From assembly GCA_016463765.1 (NCBI GenBank), contig JAEMQS010000030.1:1-48546 (forward strand): DNA of 48,546 nt. The letters are read 5' to 3'. Position 1 is the stretch's first letter. Each line of letters starts with the position of its first letter. The translations under genes and the position numbers were made by a program. Under the pieces are notes generated by a model. It was given only the letters and a program-made list of their open reading frames with translations, ran no database searches and was not told the DNA's origin. Source of the stretch: Solirubrobacteraceae bacterium. GTDB taxonomy: Bacteria; Actinomycetota; Thermoleophilia; Solirubrobacterales; Solirubrobacteraceae. Shown here piece after piece: positions 1-11,076 of the stretch.

Positions 1-1397
1 TCGCGATCAAGCTCATGCACCGCGACATCGCGCGGCACGGCGACCAGCTCGAGCGCTTCCGCCGCGAAGCGCGCGCCGTCGCGCAGCTGAACCACCCGCA
101 CATCGTGCAGGTCATCGACGCGGGCGAGGACCAGAACACGCCGTACATCGTCCTCGAGTTCATCGACGGCGAGACGCTCAAGGACCGCATCCGCCGTCTC
201 GGCCGGCTGCCGATCAGCGAGGCCGTCGCCTACGCGATCGAGATCGGACGGGCGCTCCAGGCCGCGCACGAGCGCCAGATCGTCCACCGCGACGTCAAGC
301 CGCAGAACGTCCTCGTCGACGAGGAGGGCTCGGCCAAGGTCACGGACTTCGGCATCGCCCGCACGCTCGATCAGGAGGGCCTGACGGCGGACGGGCGGGT
401 GCTCGGCACGACGGACTACGTGTCGCCGGAGCAGGCGCTCGGCCAGTCGGTCACCGGGCAGAGCGACGTGTACTCGCTCGGCGTCGTGCTCTTCGAGATG
501 CTCACCGGCGACGTCCCGTTCAAGGGCGAGAACCAGGTCGCCGTCGCGATGAAGCACGTGCGGGAGGAGCTGCCCGACGTCCAGCTGCGCCGCCCCGAGG
601 TCTCGGCCGCGCTGGCCGCCGTCCTCGACCGGGCCACCGAGAAGGACCTCGACGCGCGCTATCCGAGCGCCGGCGCGTTCATCGCCGACCTCGAGGACGC
701 GCTGTCGATCGAGACCGCACGCTCGGGTCAGGTGACCGGCGAGGCCACGGCGATCATCCGCACGCTGCCCAAGCGGGCACGGCGGCGGCTGCCGTGGCGC
801 ACGCGCACCGGGATCGGCCTCCTCCTCGCCCTCGCGCTGGGCGGCCTCGCCCTCGTGATGATCCTCGTGGTCTTCGCGGCCGACAACGCCGAGCGCGGGA
901 CGGGTGCCCAGCGCAGCCCCACCCCGGCGCCGCCATCGCTCGAGGAGGTCCCGCTCGGCCAGCGAGCCGCGAGCGACTTCGATCCGGCCGGCGACGACCG
1001 CGAGCACGAGGACGAGACGAGCTTCGTCCTCGACGGCAACAAGGCGACGACCTGGTCGACGGAGACCTACGCCGCGGGCGACCTGCAGAAGGACGGCGTC
1101 GGCATCGTCGTGGACGCCAAGCCCGACGTCGCCGCCGCCCAGATCCAGATCACCACGCCGACCCCGGGCTGGAGCGCCGACATCTACGTCGCGCCGAACG
1201 GCGACAAGCCGCGCACGACGCCGCCGGCCGGCTGGGAGCGGGTGGGCTCCGTCGCCGACGCGGGTCGCACGGAGACCGTGGACCTCGACACCGCCGGGAA
1301 CCGGTTCCGCTACTACCTCGTCTGGATCACCAAGCTCCCCGCCGACGAGCAGAAGGTCGAGATCTCGGAGATCGTCCTCCGTCAGCGGACGAACTGA
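1..1397 (+). CDS. Membrane Ser/Thr protein kinase with discoidin-like exterior, 5' partial
   Basis: A Hanks-type kinase cut by the window edge; the reading frame is already open at base 3. The ATP lysine of an A-I-K motif is visible at the very edge, but the glycine-rich loop is outside. Counting from the ATG at 15, the catalytic loop HRDVKPQN is at about residues 91-98, DFG at 111-113 and an SPE activation segment follows, so the kinase looks active. A basic stretch then leads to one transmembrane helix at about 260-285, a proline-rich linker and an outer domain of about 140 residues. That domain starts like a discoidin/F5-8-type-C fold (DGNKATTWSTE). The layout resembles the kinase-like and outer parts fused to MviN/MurJ in mycobacteria, so a MurJ-like flippase may lie just upstream; that is inference. 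There is no following partner gene in the same unit: about 180 nt separate it from the lipase. Confidence 0.9.
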   Translation, partial: AIKLMHRDIARHGDQLERFRREARAVAQLNHPHIVQVIDAGEDQNTPYIVLEFIDGETLKDRIRRLGRLPISEAVAYAIEIGRALQAAHERQIVHRDVKPQNVLVDEEGSAKVTDFGIARTLDQEGLTADGRVLGTTDYVSPEQALGQSVTGQSDVYSLGVVLFEMLTGDVPFKGENQVAVAMKHVREELPDVQLRRPEVSAALAAVLDRATEKDLDARYPSAGAFIADLEDALSIETARSGQVTGEATAIIRTLPKRARRRLPWRTRTGIGLLLALALGGLALVMILVVFAADNAERGTGAQRSPTPAPPSLEEVPLGQRAASDFDPAGDDREHEDETSFVLDGNKATTWSTETYAAGDLQKDGVGIVVDAKPDVAAAQIQITTPTPGWSADIYVAPNGDKPRTTPPAGWERVGSVADAGRTETVDLDTAGNRFRYYLVWITKLPADEQKVEISEIVLRQRTN

Positions 1398-1448
1398 AAT
1401 CGCGTAAATCCCCGTAGTTGCGCATTACTCTGCCCCGGCGAGAAATGC

Positions 1449-1478
1449 TTGACATGGACGGATGTTCGGGTGTAGAAC
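1449..1478 (+). promoter_or_regulatory. Sigma-70-type promoter of lipase 1
   Basis: TTGACA at 1449-1454 and TAGAAC at 1473-1478 with an 18-nt spacer, preceded by TG. The predicted leader is about 90 nt. The second lipase gene has the same arrangement, which supports the call. Confidence 0.65.
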
Positions 1479-1574
1479 ATCTCACGTACCGGGAGGAGAC
1501 TCGGGCGGCACCCGTCATCCGGGCCAGCCCGCCGACCTCGCGGACCTGTCCACACGTTCTTCTGGGGAGGAAGA

Positions 1575-2462
1575 ATGCGCGCACTCCGCTCAGCGATGCT
1601 CGTCGCTGCCTGCATGACGGCAGCAGTGCTGGTCCCTGCGACGTCGGCGTCCGCCGCCTACCAGGTCGATCTCAGTTTCGCGGCCGGCCTGACCAAGGGC
1701 CTGACCAACCCCAACGGGACGCCCCCCGGCGTGAACCGTGAGGGCTGCGTGCCGCGCGCCGGCACCCGTCCCGTGATCCTCGTCCACGGCACGACGGAGA
1801 ACCGCCTGGCGAACTTCTCCGGCCTCGGGCCGTTCCTCGCGAACCTCGGGTTCTGCGTCTTCGCCCCGAACTACGGCTACTACAACAACATCCCCGCGCT
1901 CAACTACATCGAGAAGAACGCGGCAGAACTCTCCACGTACGTCGACTCGATCCTGGCCAAGTACCCGCAGTTCGACAAGGTCGATCTCGTCGGCCACAGC
2001 CAGGGCGGCATGATGCCGCGGTACTACATCAAGTTCCTCGGGGGCCAGAACAAGGTCAACCGCCTCGTCGGACTTGCGCCGTCGAACAACGGCACGACCC
2101 TGAGCGGCATCGCGAACCTCGCGAAGGTGTTCGGCATCACCGGGATCGTCGAGCAGGTCGGCCCGGCGTTCGCCCAGCAGATCAAGGGCTCGCCGTTCAT
2201 CACGAACCTCAACGCCGGCGACCCGACTCCGGGCAACGTCAAGTACGACGTGCTCGTCACCAACGGTGACCAGGTCGTCACGCCCTACCGCAGCGCCTTC
2301 ATCGCGGGTGCGTCGGCCTGGACCGCCCAGAGCGGCTGCATCCTCGAGGCCTCCGAGCACCTGCAGTTCAGCTACTCGACCCGCGTGCAGACCAAGGTCG
2401 CGAACCTGCTGGACGGCCGCAACCGCAGCCTGCCCTGCCGACTGGTGCTGCCTTACGTCTGA
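1575..2462 (+). CDS. Secreted alpha/beta-hydrolase lipase (class 2 lipase-like), copy 1
   Basis: Probable extracellular triacylglycerol lipase or esterase of 295 residues. An N-terminal Sec signal peptide is clear: positive start, hydrophobic core, then SASA at about 24-27. The oxyanion region reads PVILVHGT at 66-73 and the nucleophile elbow GHSQGG places Ser142. The likely acid is Asp232 in TNGDQVV and the likely base His262 in SEHLQF. Four cysteines (58, 94, 255, 288) could form two disulfides, which fits a secreted enzyme. A strong ribosome site (GGGGAGGA) lies a few bases before the ATG. It is followed by a near-identical paralogue and a strong hairpin between them. The family match is to actinobacterial lipases of the EstB/Lipase_2 type; the substrate cannot be told from sequence. 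Confidence 0.93.
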   Translation: MRALRSAMLVAACMTAAVLVPATSASAAYQVDLSFAAGLTKGLTNPNGTPPGVNREGCVPRAGTRPVILVHGTTENRLANFSGLGPFLANLGFCVFAPNYGYYNNIPALNYIEKNAAELSTYVDSILAKYPQFDKVDLVGHSQGGMMPRYYIKFLGGQNKVNRLVGLAPSNNGTTLSGIANLAKVFGITGIVEQVGPAFAQQIKGSPFITNLNAGDPTPGNVKYDVLVTNGDQVVTPYRSAFIAGASAWTAQSGCILEASEHLQFSYSTRVQTKVANLLDGRNRSLPCRLVLPYV

Positions 2463-2561
2463 GCCGCGTCGCGCGAACGGCGCGACCCACGTCCTCGGCC
2501 GCCTGTAGCGAGGGGGAAGCGGCCGAGTTGACGCAGTCCTGGACCTGTCCCCAGGCGTCCC

Positions 2562-2593
2562 GGGCCGGTCGGAGTCTTGACTCCGGCCGGCCC
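2562..2593 (+). terminator. Strong hairpin after lipase 1
   Basis: A 14-bp stem with one G-T pair (2562-2575 with 2580-2593) and a 4-nt loop lies about 100 nt after the stop. No T-run follows, as is common in high-GC actinobacteria. It separates the two lipase units. Confidence 0.7.
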
Positions 2594-2620
2594 GCGGTCG
2601 TTCTGGGCACGTTGGCCGAC

Positions 2621-2650
2621 TTGACGCGGCGTCATCCGGTCAGGTAGAAG
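2621..2650 (+). promoter_or_regulatory. Promoter of lipase 2
   Basis: TTGACG at 2621-2626 and TAGAAG at 2645-2650, again with an 18-nt spacer. This copies the lipase 1 promoter with one change in each hexamer. The downstream leader also shares the strings TTCTGGGGA and CTGTCCAC with the first copy, so promoter and leader were probably duplicated with the gene. Confidence 0.65.
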
Positions 2651-2722
2651 ATCGCGCCGCTTTCTGGGGAACGAGAGCGGCGTTGTGTCCTGTCCACGCA
2701 GCACCTCTCTGGGAGGAGAGTC

Positions 2723-3607
2723 ATGAGTATTCGTCGCTATGCGGCGGCGGCCACCTGTGCCGTCGTTGCCCTCATGGCTGGCGCCAGCAGCGCGTCCGCC
2801 TACACCGTCACCCCGAGCTTCGCACTCGGCCTGAGCTTCGGCCTGGCCGATCCGAACGGCACGCCTCCCGGCGTCAACCGTGACGACTGCAAGCTCACCG
2901 CCGCCAAGCCGCGGCCGGTCATCCTCGTGCACGGCACGACCGAGAACCGCCTCGCGAACTGGTCGGGCCTCGGCCCGCGCCTGGCCAACGAGGGCTTCTG
3001 TGTCTTCGCGCCGAACTACGGCTACTACAACAACATCCCGGCGCTCAACTACATCGAGCAGAACGCCGCGGAGCTCTCGGCCTACGTCGACAGCGTCCTG
3101 GCGAAGTACCCGGGCGTGACCAAGGTCGACCTCGTCGGCCACAGCCAGGGCGGCATGATGCCGCGCTACTACATCAAGTTCCTCGGGGGCCAGAACAAGG
3201 TCAACCGCCTGATCGGCCTCGCGCCCTCGAACCAGGGCACGACCCTGAGCGGCATCGCGAACCTCGCGAAGGTGTTCGGCATCACGGGGATCGTGGAGCA
3301 GGTCGGCCCGGCGTTCGCCCAGCAGATCAAGGGCTCGGCGTTCATCACGAACCTCAATGCCGGCGACCCCACGCCGTTCAGCGTCAAGTACGACATGCTC
3401 GCGACCAACGGCGACCAGGTCGTCACGCCGTACACGAGCGCCTACCTGCCCGGCGGCACCGCCTGGACCGCCCAGAACGGGTGCATCCTCGAGGCCTCCG
3501 AGCACCTGCAGTTCAGCTACTCGGCCCGGGTCCACACGAAGGTCATGAACCTGCTCGACGGGCGCAACCGCGCCCTGCCGTGCAATCTGGTTCTGCCGTA
3601 CGTCTAG
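2723..3607 (+). CDS. Secreted alpha/beta-hydrolase lipase, copy 2
   Basis: A 294-residue paralogue of the preceding gene. The signal peptide ends near SSASA at about 22-26, the oxyanion region PVILVHGT is kept and GHSQGG places the nucleophile at Ser141. The NGDQVVTPY acid region, the SEHLQF histidine and the four-cysteine pattern are all conserved. The stretch from the oxyanion region to the C-terminus is nearly identical to copy 1. The differences concentrate in the signal peptide, in the segment after NGTPPGVNR and in the loop after VVTPY. GGAGGAGA precedes the ATG by a few bases. Each copy has its own promoter, so the pair may be dosage copies or may differ in substrate. The stop is only 28 nt from the end of the convergent ddl gene. 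Confidence 0.93.
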   Translation: MSIRRYAAAATCAVVALMAGASSASAYTVTPSFALGLSFGLADPNGTPPGVNRDDCKLTAAKPRPVILVHGTTENRLANWSGLGPRLANEGFCVFAPNYGYYNNIPALNYIEQNAAELSAYVDSVLAKYPGVTKVDLVGHSQGGMMPRYYIKFLGGQNKVNRLIGLAPSNQGTTLSGIANLAKVFGITGIVEQVGPAFAQQIKGSAFITNLNAGDPTPFSVKYDMLATNGDQVVTPYTSAYLPGGTAWTAQNGCILEASEHLQFSYSARVHTKVMNLLDGRNRALPCNLVLPYV

Positions 3608-3620
3608 GACGCCTCGCCCC

Positions 3621-3689
3621 AGGCGGCGGTGCCGCCTAGAACGAGTACCTCTGTGCCGCCTCCGCTCTGCGGAGTGCGAGGCGGCACAG
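3621..3689. terminator. Bidirectional terminator, nested GCCGCCT/AGGCGGC repeats
   Basis: Between convergent lipase 2 and ddl there is a 7-bp perfect hairpin (3621-3627 with 3631-3637, loop GGT) that overlaps the ddl stop. Next to it is a 12-bp perfect inverted repeat (3651-3662 with 3678-3689) inside the last ddl codons. The core GCCGCCT or its complement occurs four times, so alternative pairings are possible. Confidence 0.6.
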
Positions 3690-4627
3690 GTCCTCGACGA
3701 GGTCCGGGTAGCTCAGGCCGCTGGCCGCCCAGAGCTTGCCGTACACCGACGTGGCGGTGAACCCGGGCATCGTGTTCAGCTCGTTGACGAGCACGTCGTC
3801 CCCGTCGACGAAGAAGTCGGCCCGCGCGAGGCCGTGGCAGTTCGCTCGCGTGAACGCCTCGGCGGCGAGCTGCTGGACGCGCGCGGTCTGCTCGTCGGTG
3901 ATGCGCGCCGGCACCACGAGATTCATGCCGCCCGCCGCGTACTTGGCCTCGTAGTCGTACCAGTCGGCGTCGCCGAGCAGCTCGATCTCGCCCGGCGTCG
4001 AGACCTCCGGCTCCTCGGGCGTGCCGAGCACCGAGCACTCGATCTCCAGCCCGGCGGCCATCGCCTCGACGACGACGCGGGGGTCGTGGCCGAACGCCTC
4101 GTCGAGCGCGCCGCCCAGGTCATCGGCGGCCGTGACCTTCACGATCCCGACCGACGAGCCGAGCCGCGCGGGCTTGACGAACACGGGGAGGCCCAGACGC
4201 TCCAGGGAGGCGAGCACGGCGTCGCGGTCCTCGCGCCACTGCGCATGATGGACGCCCTCGTAGTCGACCTGCGGGATGCCCGCGGCGCGCATGAGGTCCT
4301 TGAAGACGATCTTGTCGATGCACGCCGCCGACGCCAGCACGCCCGAGCCCACGTACGGCACGTCGAGGAGCTCGAGCAGCCCCTGCACCGTGCCGTCCTC
4401 GCCGAACGGCCCGTGCAGGACCGGGAACGCGACGTCGGCGCCCAGCAGGCCGCCGCCGGGCGTGAGCGTCACGGGCTCGCCGTCCTCCGTCTGCCAGGAC
4501 CCGTCGCGGCCCAGCAGCACCCATACCGTCTCGTGGTGGCCGCGGTGCAGGCCCTCGCGCACGGCGGCCGCGCTCTTCAGCGACACGTCGTGCTCGGACG
4601 ACCGCCCTCCCGCGAGGATCGCGACCT

Positions 4628-4631
<4 letters not shown>
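3636..4631 (-). CDS. ddl: D-alanine--D-alanine ligase
   Basis: ATP-grasp ligase of 331 residues that joins two D-alanines for the peptidoglycan stem peptide in the cytoplasm. The N-terminal domain carries GGRSSEHDVS with the catalytic Glu13. The ATP-grasp core has FVKPARLGSSVGI with the active-site serine, the omega-loop YDYEAKY with its tyrosine, and the metal-binding LVNELNTMPG near the C-terminus. Length and all key residues are normal, so this looks like the housekeeping Ddl. Its ATG overlaps the stop of the PASTA kinase gene by 4 nt, making it the last gene of the kinase, phosphatase, SEDS and PBP operon. Ddl is a known type of target for PASTA-kinase control in other bacteria; control here is inference. 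A second, divergent ddl lies at 36215-37138. Confidence 0.96.
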
Positions 4632-6570
<1,939 letters not shown>

Positions 6571-6574
<4 letters not shown>

Positions 6575-8004
6575 CGCAGCAGCTCCTGGAGGACGCGCTG
6601 GGCGATCGGTGCGGCGGTGTCGCCGCCCTGACCGCCCTGCGAGCGCTCGACCGTCACGGCGATCGCGTACTGCGGGTCATCCAACGGCGCGAAGCCGATG
6701 AACCAGGGCTGGTTGAGGTCGGTGTCCGGGTCGATCTCCGCGGTGCCCGTCTTGCCGCCCACCTCGATGCCCTGCAGCGCGGCCGCGGTGCCCGTCCCCT
6801 CACGCACGACGTTGCCCATCATCTGCTGCAGCTCCCTCGCGGCCGATTCGCTCATCACCCGGGCTTCCTGCTCGGGGTCTGCATCTTCGCGGGTCCGCCC
6901 GTCGGGATCGACGATCCGGTCCATGAGCCAGGGCTTCATGCGCTTGCCGTCGTTGGCGACGGTGGCGGCGACGGTGGCCATCTGCAGGGGCGTCACGAGC
7001 AGCTTGTCCTGCCCGATCGCCATGCGCCCGACGTCGACCGCACCCGAGGTCGCCGGCACGACGCGACCCTCGACGTACTCGCCGCTGGGGGCCTTCTCAT
7101 CGGCCGGGAGATCGATCGGAGGGTCGACACCGAAGCCGAAGCGTTCCATGTACCGCGCCATCGTGCCTTTCCCCAGGTCCTCGGCGACCTCGGCCCACAC
7201 CGTGTTGACCGAGTTCGTGAGCGCCGTCGTGAGCGTGATCGGCCCGAAATCCTGGCCTCCGGAGTTCGCGAGCGGCACGCCGGAGATCTCCTTGCCGCTG
7301 TTGCCGTCGATGGTCGAGTCCGGGGTGAACTCGCCGCTGTCCAGCGCCGCGGCCGCGGTCACGACCTTGAAGGTCGAGCCCGGCGGATACAGCGCCTGGG
7401 TCGCGCGGTTCAGGAGCGGCGCGTTCTCCTCGTCGCCGTTCAGCGCCTCGAAGGTGTCCTGGTCGCGAATCGCGTTCTGGTCGTAGCCGGGCACGCTGGC
7501 GAGCACCCGGACCTTGCCGGTGTCGGGCTCCATGACGACGACGGCGCCCTTGCGGCCGGCCAGCGCGTCGATCGCCGCGCGCTGCGCGCCCGGGTCCAGG
7601 GTCGTGCGCAGCTCGTCGCCCTCGCGCTTGCGGGCCAGGAACTGGTCGAGCAGCGTCGTGATCTCGCCGTGGTCGCCGACCAGCGCGTCGGTGTAGAAGC
7701 GCTCGAGGCCGGCCTGGCCGCGGTCGACGAACGAGTACCCGACAGCGTGCGGGAACAGCGGGTCGTCCGGGTAGCGGCGGGAGTACGTGTCCTGCGGCCC
7801 GGCGACGCTGCGCGCGATGAGGTTGCCATCGCGGTCGCGGATCGGACCGCGGTCGATGCGCTGCTGGTCGAGCAGCTCACGGCGGTTCTTCGCGTTGTCG
7901 CGCAGCGCCTCGGCCTCGAACACGGTCCAGCGCGACGTCCACGCCACGAGCAGCGCGAACAGCACGACGACCACGAGGTAGACCCGGAAGATCGGCTTGT
8001 TCAT
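6571..8004 (-). CDS. pbpA: Penicillin-binding protein, transpeptidase (PbpA type)
   Basis: Class B penicillin-binding protein of 477 residues that cross-links peptidoglycan outside the membrane. An N-terminal transmembrane helix at about 5-23 is followed by a short dimerisation region and the transpeptidase domain. The catalytic SxxK is Ser210-Thr-Phe-Lys213, the second motif is SVN at 265-267 and the third is KTG at 418-420, so all active-site elements are present. The ATG at 8004 overlaps the stop of the SEDS gene by 4 nt, and it gives the expected short cytoplasmic tail (MNKPIFR). The SEDS-PBP pair is the usual polymerase and cross-linker complex for elongation or division. It was named PbpA from its place in the pstP-rodA-pbpA-pknB order typical of actinobacteria. 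Confidence 0.96.
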
Positions 8005-9311
8005 CCGCCGACCGCCTCTCGCCGGGCCCGGTCGGAGATGAGCAGCAGCAGCGCGACCAGCAGGAAGTTCGCCACGATCGACGAGCCGCCGTAGCTGATG
8101 AACGGCAGCGTCACGCCGGTGAGCGGGATGAGCTTGACGACGCCGCCGACGATCACAAAGACCTGGAGCGCGAAGACCGCGCTCAGCCCGGCCGCGAGCA
8201 GCGTGCTGAACGAGTCCTGCGCGAGCATCGCGATGCGCATCCCGCGCTCGGTGATGAGCAGGTAGACCACGAGCACGCCGCACGCGCCCGCGAGGCCGAG
8301 CTCGTTGGTGATGAGCGCGTAGATGAGGTCGGTCTGCGCGGCCGGGAGGATCGGCCCGCCACCGGGGGTCTCGATCAGCGCCTGCCCGAAGCCGGCTCCC
8401 GCCACGCCCCCGTCGGCCTGGGCGAAGAGGGACTGCGCGATCTGGTAGCTGCCGCCCACCTGGTCGTAGAGCTCGTCGTCGAACGGGTGCTGCCACGCGT
8501 CGATGCGGTCGGCGACATGGCCGACGGTCGACGCGAAGAACCACGCCCCGAACGCGAACATCGAGAAGCCGATGACGACGAAGGAGGCGCGGTCGGTCGC
8601 GACGTAGAGGATCGCCAGGAACGCGCCGAAGAACATGAGCGACGACCCCAGGTCGCGGATGAAGACGAGCAGGACCATCGCCGCGCCCCACACCACGAGC
8701 AGCGGCCCGAGGTGCTTCAGCGGCGGGAACGTGATCCCCGCGAACCGCCGCGCGCCCTGCACGAGCATCTGCCGCGTGTCGCGCAGGTACGACGCGAGGA
8801 AGACGATGATGCAGATCTTCGCCAGCTCCGCGGGCTGGAAGGCGATCGGACCGAGGTCGATCCCCAGGTACGCGCCGTTGACCTGCGCGCCGATCCCCGG
8901 CACGCGCGGCAGCAGCAGCAGGACGATCCCGAGGAGCGCGATCGTGTACCGGTAGCGCTCGAGCACCCGGTAGTCGCGGCGCAGCAGCAGGATCGTCGCC
9001 GCGAACACGATCAGCCCGATGACGAACCACTGCGCCTGCTCGCGGGCCAGGGTCTCGTCGATCCGGTAGATCATCACCAGGCCGAAACAGGCGAGCAGAG
9101 CGACGAGCGGGAAGAGGTACGGGTCCGCGTCGGGAAGCGTGAAGCGGATGATGAGGTGCGCGACGAAGCACAACCCGAGGAACACGCCGCCGTACGTCAG
9201 CGATGCGTCGCTGATGAGGTCGTCCTCCTGGATGAACACCGCGGCGAACCCCACGGTGACCAGGAGCGAGGCGGGGATCAGCGCCAGCAGCTCGCGATTA
9301 CGTGCGCTCAT
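8001..9311 (-). CDS. rodA: SEDS-family peptidoglycan glycosyltransferase (RodA/FtsW)
   Basis: Polytopic membrane protein of 436 residues with about ten hydrophobic helices. It belongs to the SEDS family that polymerises lipid II. The FQPAELAK motif, FIRDLGSS and the C-terminal GVTLPFISYGGSS signature are present. The start at 9311 (MSARNRE) lies just inside the pstP stop, with a 4-nt overlap; upstream in-frame codons would run deep into pstP and are rejected. By position this is the RodA of the actinobacterial kinase island, but sequence alone does not separate RodA from FtsW with certainty. It would work with the next gene product, the transpeptidase. Confidence 0.93.
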   Translation of the reverse strand: MSARNRELLALIPASLLVTVGFAAVFIQEDDLISDASLTYGGVFLGLCFVAHLIIRFTLPDADPYLFPLVALLACFGLVMIYRIDETLAREQAQWFVIGLIVFAATILLLRRDYRVLERYRYTIALLGIVLLLLPRVPGIGAQVNGAYLGIDLGPIAFQPAELAKICIIVFLASYLRDTRQMLVQGARRFAGITFPPLKHLGPLLVVWGAAMVLLVFIRDLGSSLMFFGAFLAILYVATDRASFVVIGFSMFAFGAWFFASTVGHVADRIDAWQHPFDDELYDQVGGSYQIAQSLFAQADGGVAGAGFGQALIETPGGGPILPAAQTDLIYALITNELGLAGACGVLVVYLLITERGMRIAMLAQDSFSTLLAAGLSAVFALQVFVIVGGVVKLIPLTGVTLPFISYGGSSIVANFLLVALLLLISDRARREAVGG

Positions 9312-10537
9312 CGGGCCGGCGAAGTCGCCAGTTCGCCTCGCTCGAGCTGGTTGATGAGGTCCGCGGCGTCCTCGCGGGAGCGCAGCGAATGATCGAGCAG
9401 CTCCTCCCGGCGGGCCTCGGCCACGGCGTCGACCGGCACCCCGCTCGTGTAGTTCAGCGTGTAGAGGTCCAGTCCGAGGGGCAGCTCGTACGGCAGCCCG
9501 CGGTACATCGCGACGAACCCGTCGCTGCTGCCGACGAAATACACGGCCTGCGACGCGGCGTACGCGCCGAACAGGATCGGGATCCCCAGGAAGACCGCCA
9601 CGCCCAGGGCGATGAGGAACCGGCGGCCGCGGGTCCGCCCGAGCGTCTGGTCGACGGGAGCCTCCTGCGGCGCGCGCGGCTGCAGGCGCCGCGCCTGTGC
9701 CTCGGCGGCGGCGCTGTCGGCGTCCTGGACCGCGGCGCGGATCTGCGCGGCCGTCGGCGCGTCGCCGCCGGCCATCGTCGCCTGGTCGTCCGGCGCCGCC
9801 GTGGCGCCGCCGACCTCCTCGATGCGGAACAGGACCACGGTGATGTTGTCGCGGCCGCCGGCCTCGTTCGCGGCGGCGACGAGCCTGCGCGCCACGGCCT
9901 CCAGCGGTTCGCCCGGCGTCTGCGTGGCGAGGACCTCCGCGACGGCCTCCTCGCTGATCATCGACGTCAGGCCGTCGCTGCACAGCAGGTAGAGGTCGCC
10001 CGCCTGGGCGCGCCAGGATGCCGTGTCGACCAGGACATCGGGCTCGGGCCCCAGCGCCCGGGTGATGATCGAGCGCTGCGGGTGCTCCTCGGCCTCCTCG
10101 GCGGTGAGCTTGCCCTGGCGGCGCAGCTCCTCGACGAGCGAGTGGTCCTCGGTCAGCCGTTCGAGCTCGCCGTCACGCCAGCGGTACGCGCGTGAGTCGC
10201 CGACGTGCGCCACGGCGATGTCGTGCTCGCCCACATGCGCCGCGGTGACGGTCGTCCCCATCCCGGCGCGGTGCACGTCGGTCCGGGACATCTCGTGGAT
10301 CCGGGCGTTGGCGGTCTGGATGACCTCGGTGAGCGCCTGCTCCGGGGACAGCTCCGGCATCCCCTCGCCGAACGCCTCGATGACGGTGGTCGACGCGACC
10401 TCGCCGGCCTGCGCGCCGCCCATGCCGTCGGCCACCACGAACACCGGGGTGCGCGCGAAGAGCGCGTCCTCGTTGGCGCGGCGCTGACGGCCGGTGTCGG
10501 TGACCGACGCGTATTCGCTGACCCGGAGCATGCTCAC
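9308..10537 (-). CDS. pstP: PP2C-family Ser/Thr phosphatase with membrane anchor
   Basis: Metal-dependent PP2C phosphatase of 409 residues that reverses phosphorylation by the neighbouring kinases. The catalytic part covers about residues 5-240 with RRANEDA, ADGMGG (Asp37), VGDSRAYRW, LCSDGLTSM and the metal-binding GGRDNIT. A basic stretch and a transmembrane helix at about 300-325 follow. About 80 residues outside end in a helical tail. This is the usual PstP layout of actinobacteria. The start overlaps the stop of fhaB and the stop overlaps the SEDS gene, each by 4 nt. The GTG or ATG choice at the N-terminus (MSMLRVSEYA) is uncertain by two residues. Confidence 0.96.
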   Translation of the reverse strand: MSMLRVSEYASVTDTGRQRRANEDALFARTPVFVVADGMGGAQAGEVASTTVIEAFGEGMPELSPEQALTEVIQTANARIHEMSRTDVHRAGMGTTVTAAHVGEHDIAVAHVGDSRAYRWRDGELERLTEDHSLVEELRRQGKLTAEEAEEHPQRSIITRALGPEPDVLVDTASWRAQAGDLYLLCSDGLTSMISEEAVAEVLATQTPGEPLEAVARRLVAAANEAGGRDNITVVLFRIEEVGGATAAPDDQATMAGGDAPTAAQIRAAVQDADSAAAEAQARRLQPRAPQEAPVDQTLGRTRGRRFLIALGVAVFLGIPILFGAYAASQAVYFVGSSDGFVAMYRGLPYELPLGLDLYTLNYTSGVPVDAVAEARREELLDHSLRSREDAADLINQLERGELATSPAR

Positions 10538-11031
10538 GAGTCCTCGAAGGTGAAGATGGAGTCGCCGATGCGGATCCGGTCGCCGGGATGCAGCGGCTGC
10601 GGTCCCTGGACGGGCTCCTCGTTGAGGTAGGTGCCGTTGGTGGAACCGAGGTCTTCGAGCACGATGACGCTCCCCTGCCGGGTCAGCCGCGCGTGGCGGC
10701 CGGACGCGAAGGGGTCCTCCAGGTGGATTTCGACGTCGCCGCGCCCGAGCGTGCAGTCACCCGTCAGATCGTACGCGGCGCCCGGCTGGTGCCCGGGAAC
10801 CGAGGTGATGACGAGGCGCGGGGAGTCGCCGCCCATCCCGACGCCCTGGGCGGCCGAGTGCAGGCCGGTGGCGTCCGGCGGCGGCACGGGGGAACGCGGC
10901 GTCGCCGAGGGACCCGCGACCACGGTCTCGCGCCGCAGATCCTTGAGCGCGCTGCGAGCGACCCAGAGCAGGAACAGGTACAGGATCGCCAGGAAGGCGA
11001 ACTTCAGTGCGACAGAGGCGGGCTCGACCAC
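10534..11031 (-). CDS. fhaB: FHA-domain protein with N-terminal membrane helix
   Basis: A 165-residue protein with one transmembrane segment at about 8-25, a short Pro/Ala linker and a C-terminal FHA domain at about 75-163. The phosphothreonine-binding signature is intact: LGRGDVEI, then SGRHARL, then GSTNGTYLN. FHA domains bind phosphorylated Thr on kinases or their targets. In mycobacteria FhaB (FipA) sits in the same gene order and links the kinase to division; the same role here is inference. GTG is the likely start codon. It is coupled to pstP by a 4-nt overlap and is preceded by a 45-nt gap after fhaA. Confidence 0.93.
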   Translation of the reverse strand: MVEPASVALKFAFLAILYLFLLWVARSALKDLRRETVVAGPSATPRSPVPPPDATGLHSAAQGVGMGGDSPRLVITSVPGHQPGAAYDLTGDCTLGRGDVEIHLEDPFASGRHARLTRQGSVIVLEDLGSTNGTYLNEEPVQGPQPLHPGDRIRIGDSIFTFEDS

Positions 11032-11076
11032 GGATGCATCTTCGCGGATCGCCCGCCGGAACCGGCGCGAGGGCCG

